A stretch of 64,000 nucleotides of DNA from Proteobacteria bacterium CAG:495 (lineage in GTDB: Bacteria > Pseudomonadota > Alphaproteobacteria > RF32 > CAG-239): positions 1 through 64,000 of the forward strand of contig HF995302.1 of NCBI GenBank assembly GCA_000432275.1. Direction: 5' to 3'. The notes beneath the pieces were generated by a model. The model did not search any database. It was not told the DNA's origin and saw nothing but the letters and a program-made list of their open reading frames with translations. The translations under genes and the position numbers were made by a program. Each line of letters starts with the position of its first letter. Position 1 is the stretch's first letter. Positions 63,268-64,000 of the stretch are shown in pieces.

Positions 63268-64000
63268 TTATTTAATCCAGCATTTAAGCGCACCGTTGCA
63301 CCAATAGCTTTCAAGATTCCAGCTTTCGGCGGGACAGACGGTTGGTTCTTTTTTACATTCTTTATATTTGATGACGTCGCCGCTCTGACAGACCGCTGAG
63401 CCGGCAACCGCCCCGTACTGACAGTCGAAATAACCGTCACAGGGATTGACAGTCGTTTTATAACGGATTCCGAAGCAACTGTCGCACCGGGATGTTTCAA
63501 TATAGCCTGGCTTAATTTCGGTTTCTTCAAATCCGTCGCATTTGTTACAGCAGGTGCCGTAGGTATTGTCATATTTGCAGCGTCCGCCGTCTTCCAATTG
63601 CCATCCGTCGGGACAAGTTTGGGTATATCCTAGGCAGGCTTCCGGAATGTTGATAATGCAATCGGCGTATTTTCCGCCGCAGGAAGCGCCTGAGGGATAA
63701 GAGGGAGGCTTGCAGTTGGATGCATCGTATTGATAGCGGTCAGAACAAGAGCATCCTTTGTAGCAGGTAAGCTCCGGTGTGGGGTGAACGACGGTTCCGT
63801 TTTGTTGCGGCGGGCAGGATGCGGCAAGTCCGTAGTTAGCGCAGCTGGCATATTTGCCTCCGTTTATAAGCTCGTCATCGTTGGTTCGGTTTCCGTAGCC
63901 GTATCCGCCGATACGGCCGATATAATCGGGCATCCAGTAGACACCGGCGGTTTTAACGGTAGAAGGAGAGGCAAACGACGAAGGTGCTAATGACATTGGT
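63268..64000 (-). CDS. Secreted Cys-rich protein, 5' end beyond the window
   Basis: At least 242 residues, continuing past the edge; the visible MSLAPSSFASPS is probably the end of a signal peptide. More than 30 Cys lie in pairs: CYKGCSCSDRYQYDASNC, GGRCKYDNTYGTCCNKC, SRCDSCFGIRYK, NPCDGYFDC, and a final WCNGALKCWIK. It is a full-length homologue of the truncated gene at 18374. Probably exported and disulfide-bonded. Co-transcribed with the CLec gene. Confidence 0.72.
   Translation of the reverse strand, partial: PMSLAPSSFASPSTVKTAGVYWMPDYIGRIGGYGYGNRTNDDELINGGKYASCANYGLAASCPPQQNGTVVHPTPELTCYKGCSCSDRYQYDASNCKPPSYPSGASCGGKYADCIINIPEACLGYTQTCPDGWQLEDGGRCKYDNTYGTCCNKCDGFEETEIKPGYIETSRCDSCFGIRYKTTVNPCDGYFDCQYGAVAGSAVCQSGDVIKYKECKKEPTVCPAESWNLESYWCNGALKCWIK

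Noticed and set aside
1..64000. DGR reverse transcriptase, integrase, transposase or CRISPR array
   Set aside because: No reading frame shows reverse-transcriptase or recombinase motifs, and no regularly spaced repeat array is present; the repeats seen are tandem and intragenic.

Overview
The window reads as chromosomal DNA of an alphaproteobacterium. The evidence is: CtrA and ChpT, the alphaproteobacterial cell-cycle phosphorelay; a circularly permuted two-piece tmRNA; an alpha-type SspB; the hopanoid squalene genes hpnC, hpnD and hpnE; TrmFO plus ThyX; and the gene orders plsX-fabH-ihfA-merR and sfsA-map-radC. The moderate G+C, the many secreted Cys-rich proteins and the C-type-lectin-fold (CLec) proteins suggest an uncultured host-associated or gut-type lineage. 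That last placement is inference.

Layout. 1-620: end of a secreted Cys-rich repeat protein, frame-broken by a 71-bp tandem duplication. 0.7-4.8 kb: ctrA, facing an operon of a secreted unknown protein, chpT, a CheY-like receiver and cheR. 5.0-9.1 kb: trmFO-hpnC-hpnD-hpnE, with hpnC frameshifted by a 29-bp duplication. 9.2-17.8 kb: elbB, an M16 peptidase, ispH, an AlbA/Schlafen-type protein, rnhA, an unknown gene, dsbD and algH. 18.0-24.7 kb: a variable region holding a truncated Cys-rich gene, a nitroreductase, motAB, a DUF3750 gene, terC and a broken CLec gene. 24.8-29.2 kb: merR, ihfA, fabH, plsX, rpmF, yceD and bamE. 29.2-29.7 kb: structured non-coding DNA. 29.7-38.1 kb: two NhaD/ArsB-type transporters, trmJ, two secreted unknowns, an AT-rich SGNH-like gene, mnmA, cysE and an alpha/beta hydrolase. 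38.2-39.4 kb: a ribbon-helix-helix gene, sspB and ssrA. 39.5-45 kb: six genes without recognisable homologues around folA, thyX and dut. 45-52 kb: a polyprenol-kinase-like gene, alaS, tspO, sfsA, map, radC and marC. 52-55 kb: a Glu-rich 620-residue protein, a structured leader, an HTH gene and tRNA-Arg and tRNA-Pro. 55-61.6 kb: a complete branched-chain amino-acid ABC operon, an RNHCP protein, an EamA transporter, Hsp20 and DUF3175. 61.6-64 kb: a start-less Cys-rich fragment followed by an intact Cys-rich/CLec gene pair.

The most unusual material is the Cys-rich and CLec family at 1-0.6, 18.4-19.2, 23.5-24.7 and 61.6-64 kb. One CLec gene ends in about 96 bp where 20 of 32 codons have the form NNC. 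That pattern is typical of a diversity-generating-retroelement variable region. It is followed by a 43-bp hairpin element that recurs exactly inside the truncated Cys-rich gene at 18.4 kb. No reverse transcriptase lies in this window. A second notable arrangement is ssrA directly upstream of sspB, so the tag-encoding RNA and the adaptor that reads the tag are neighbours.
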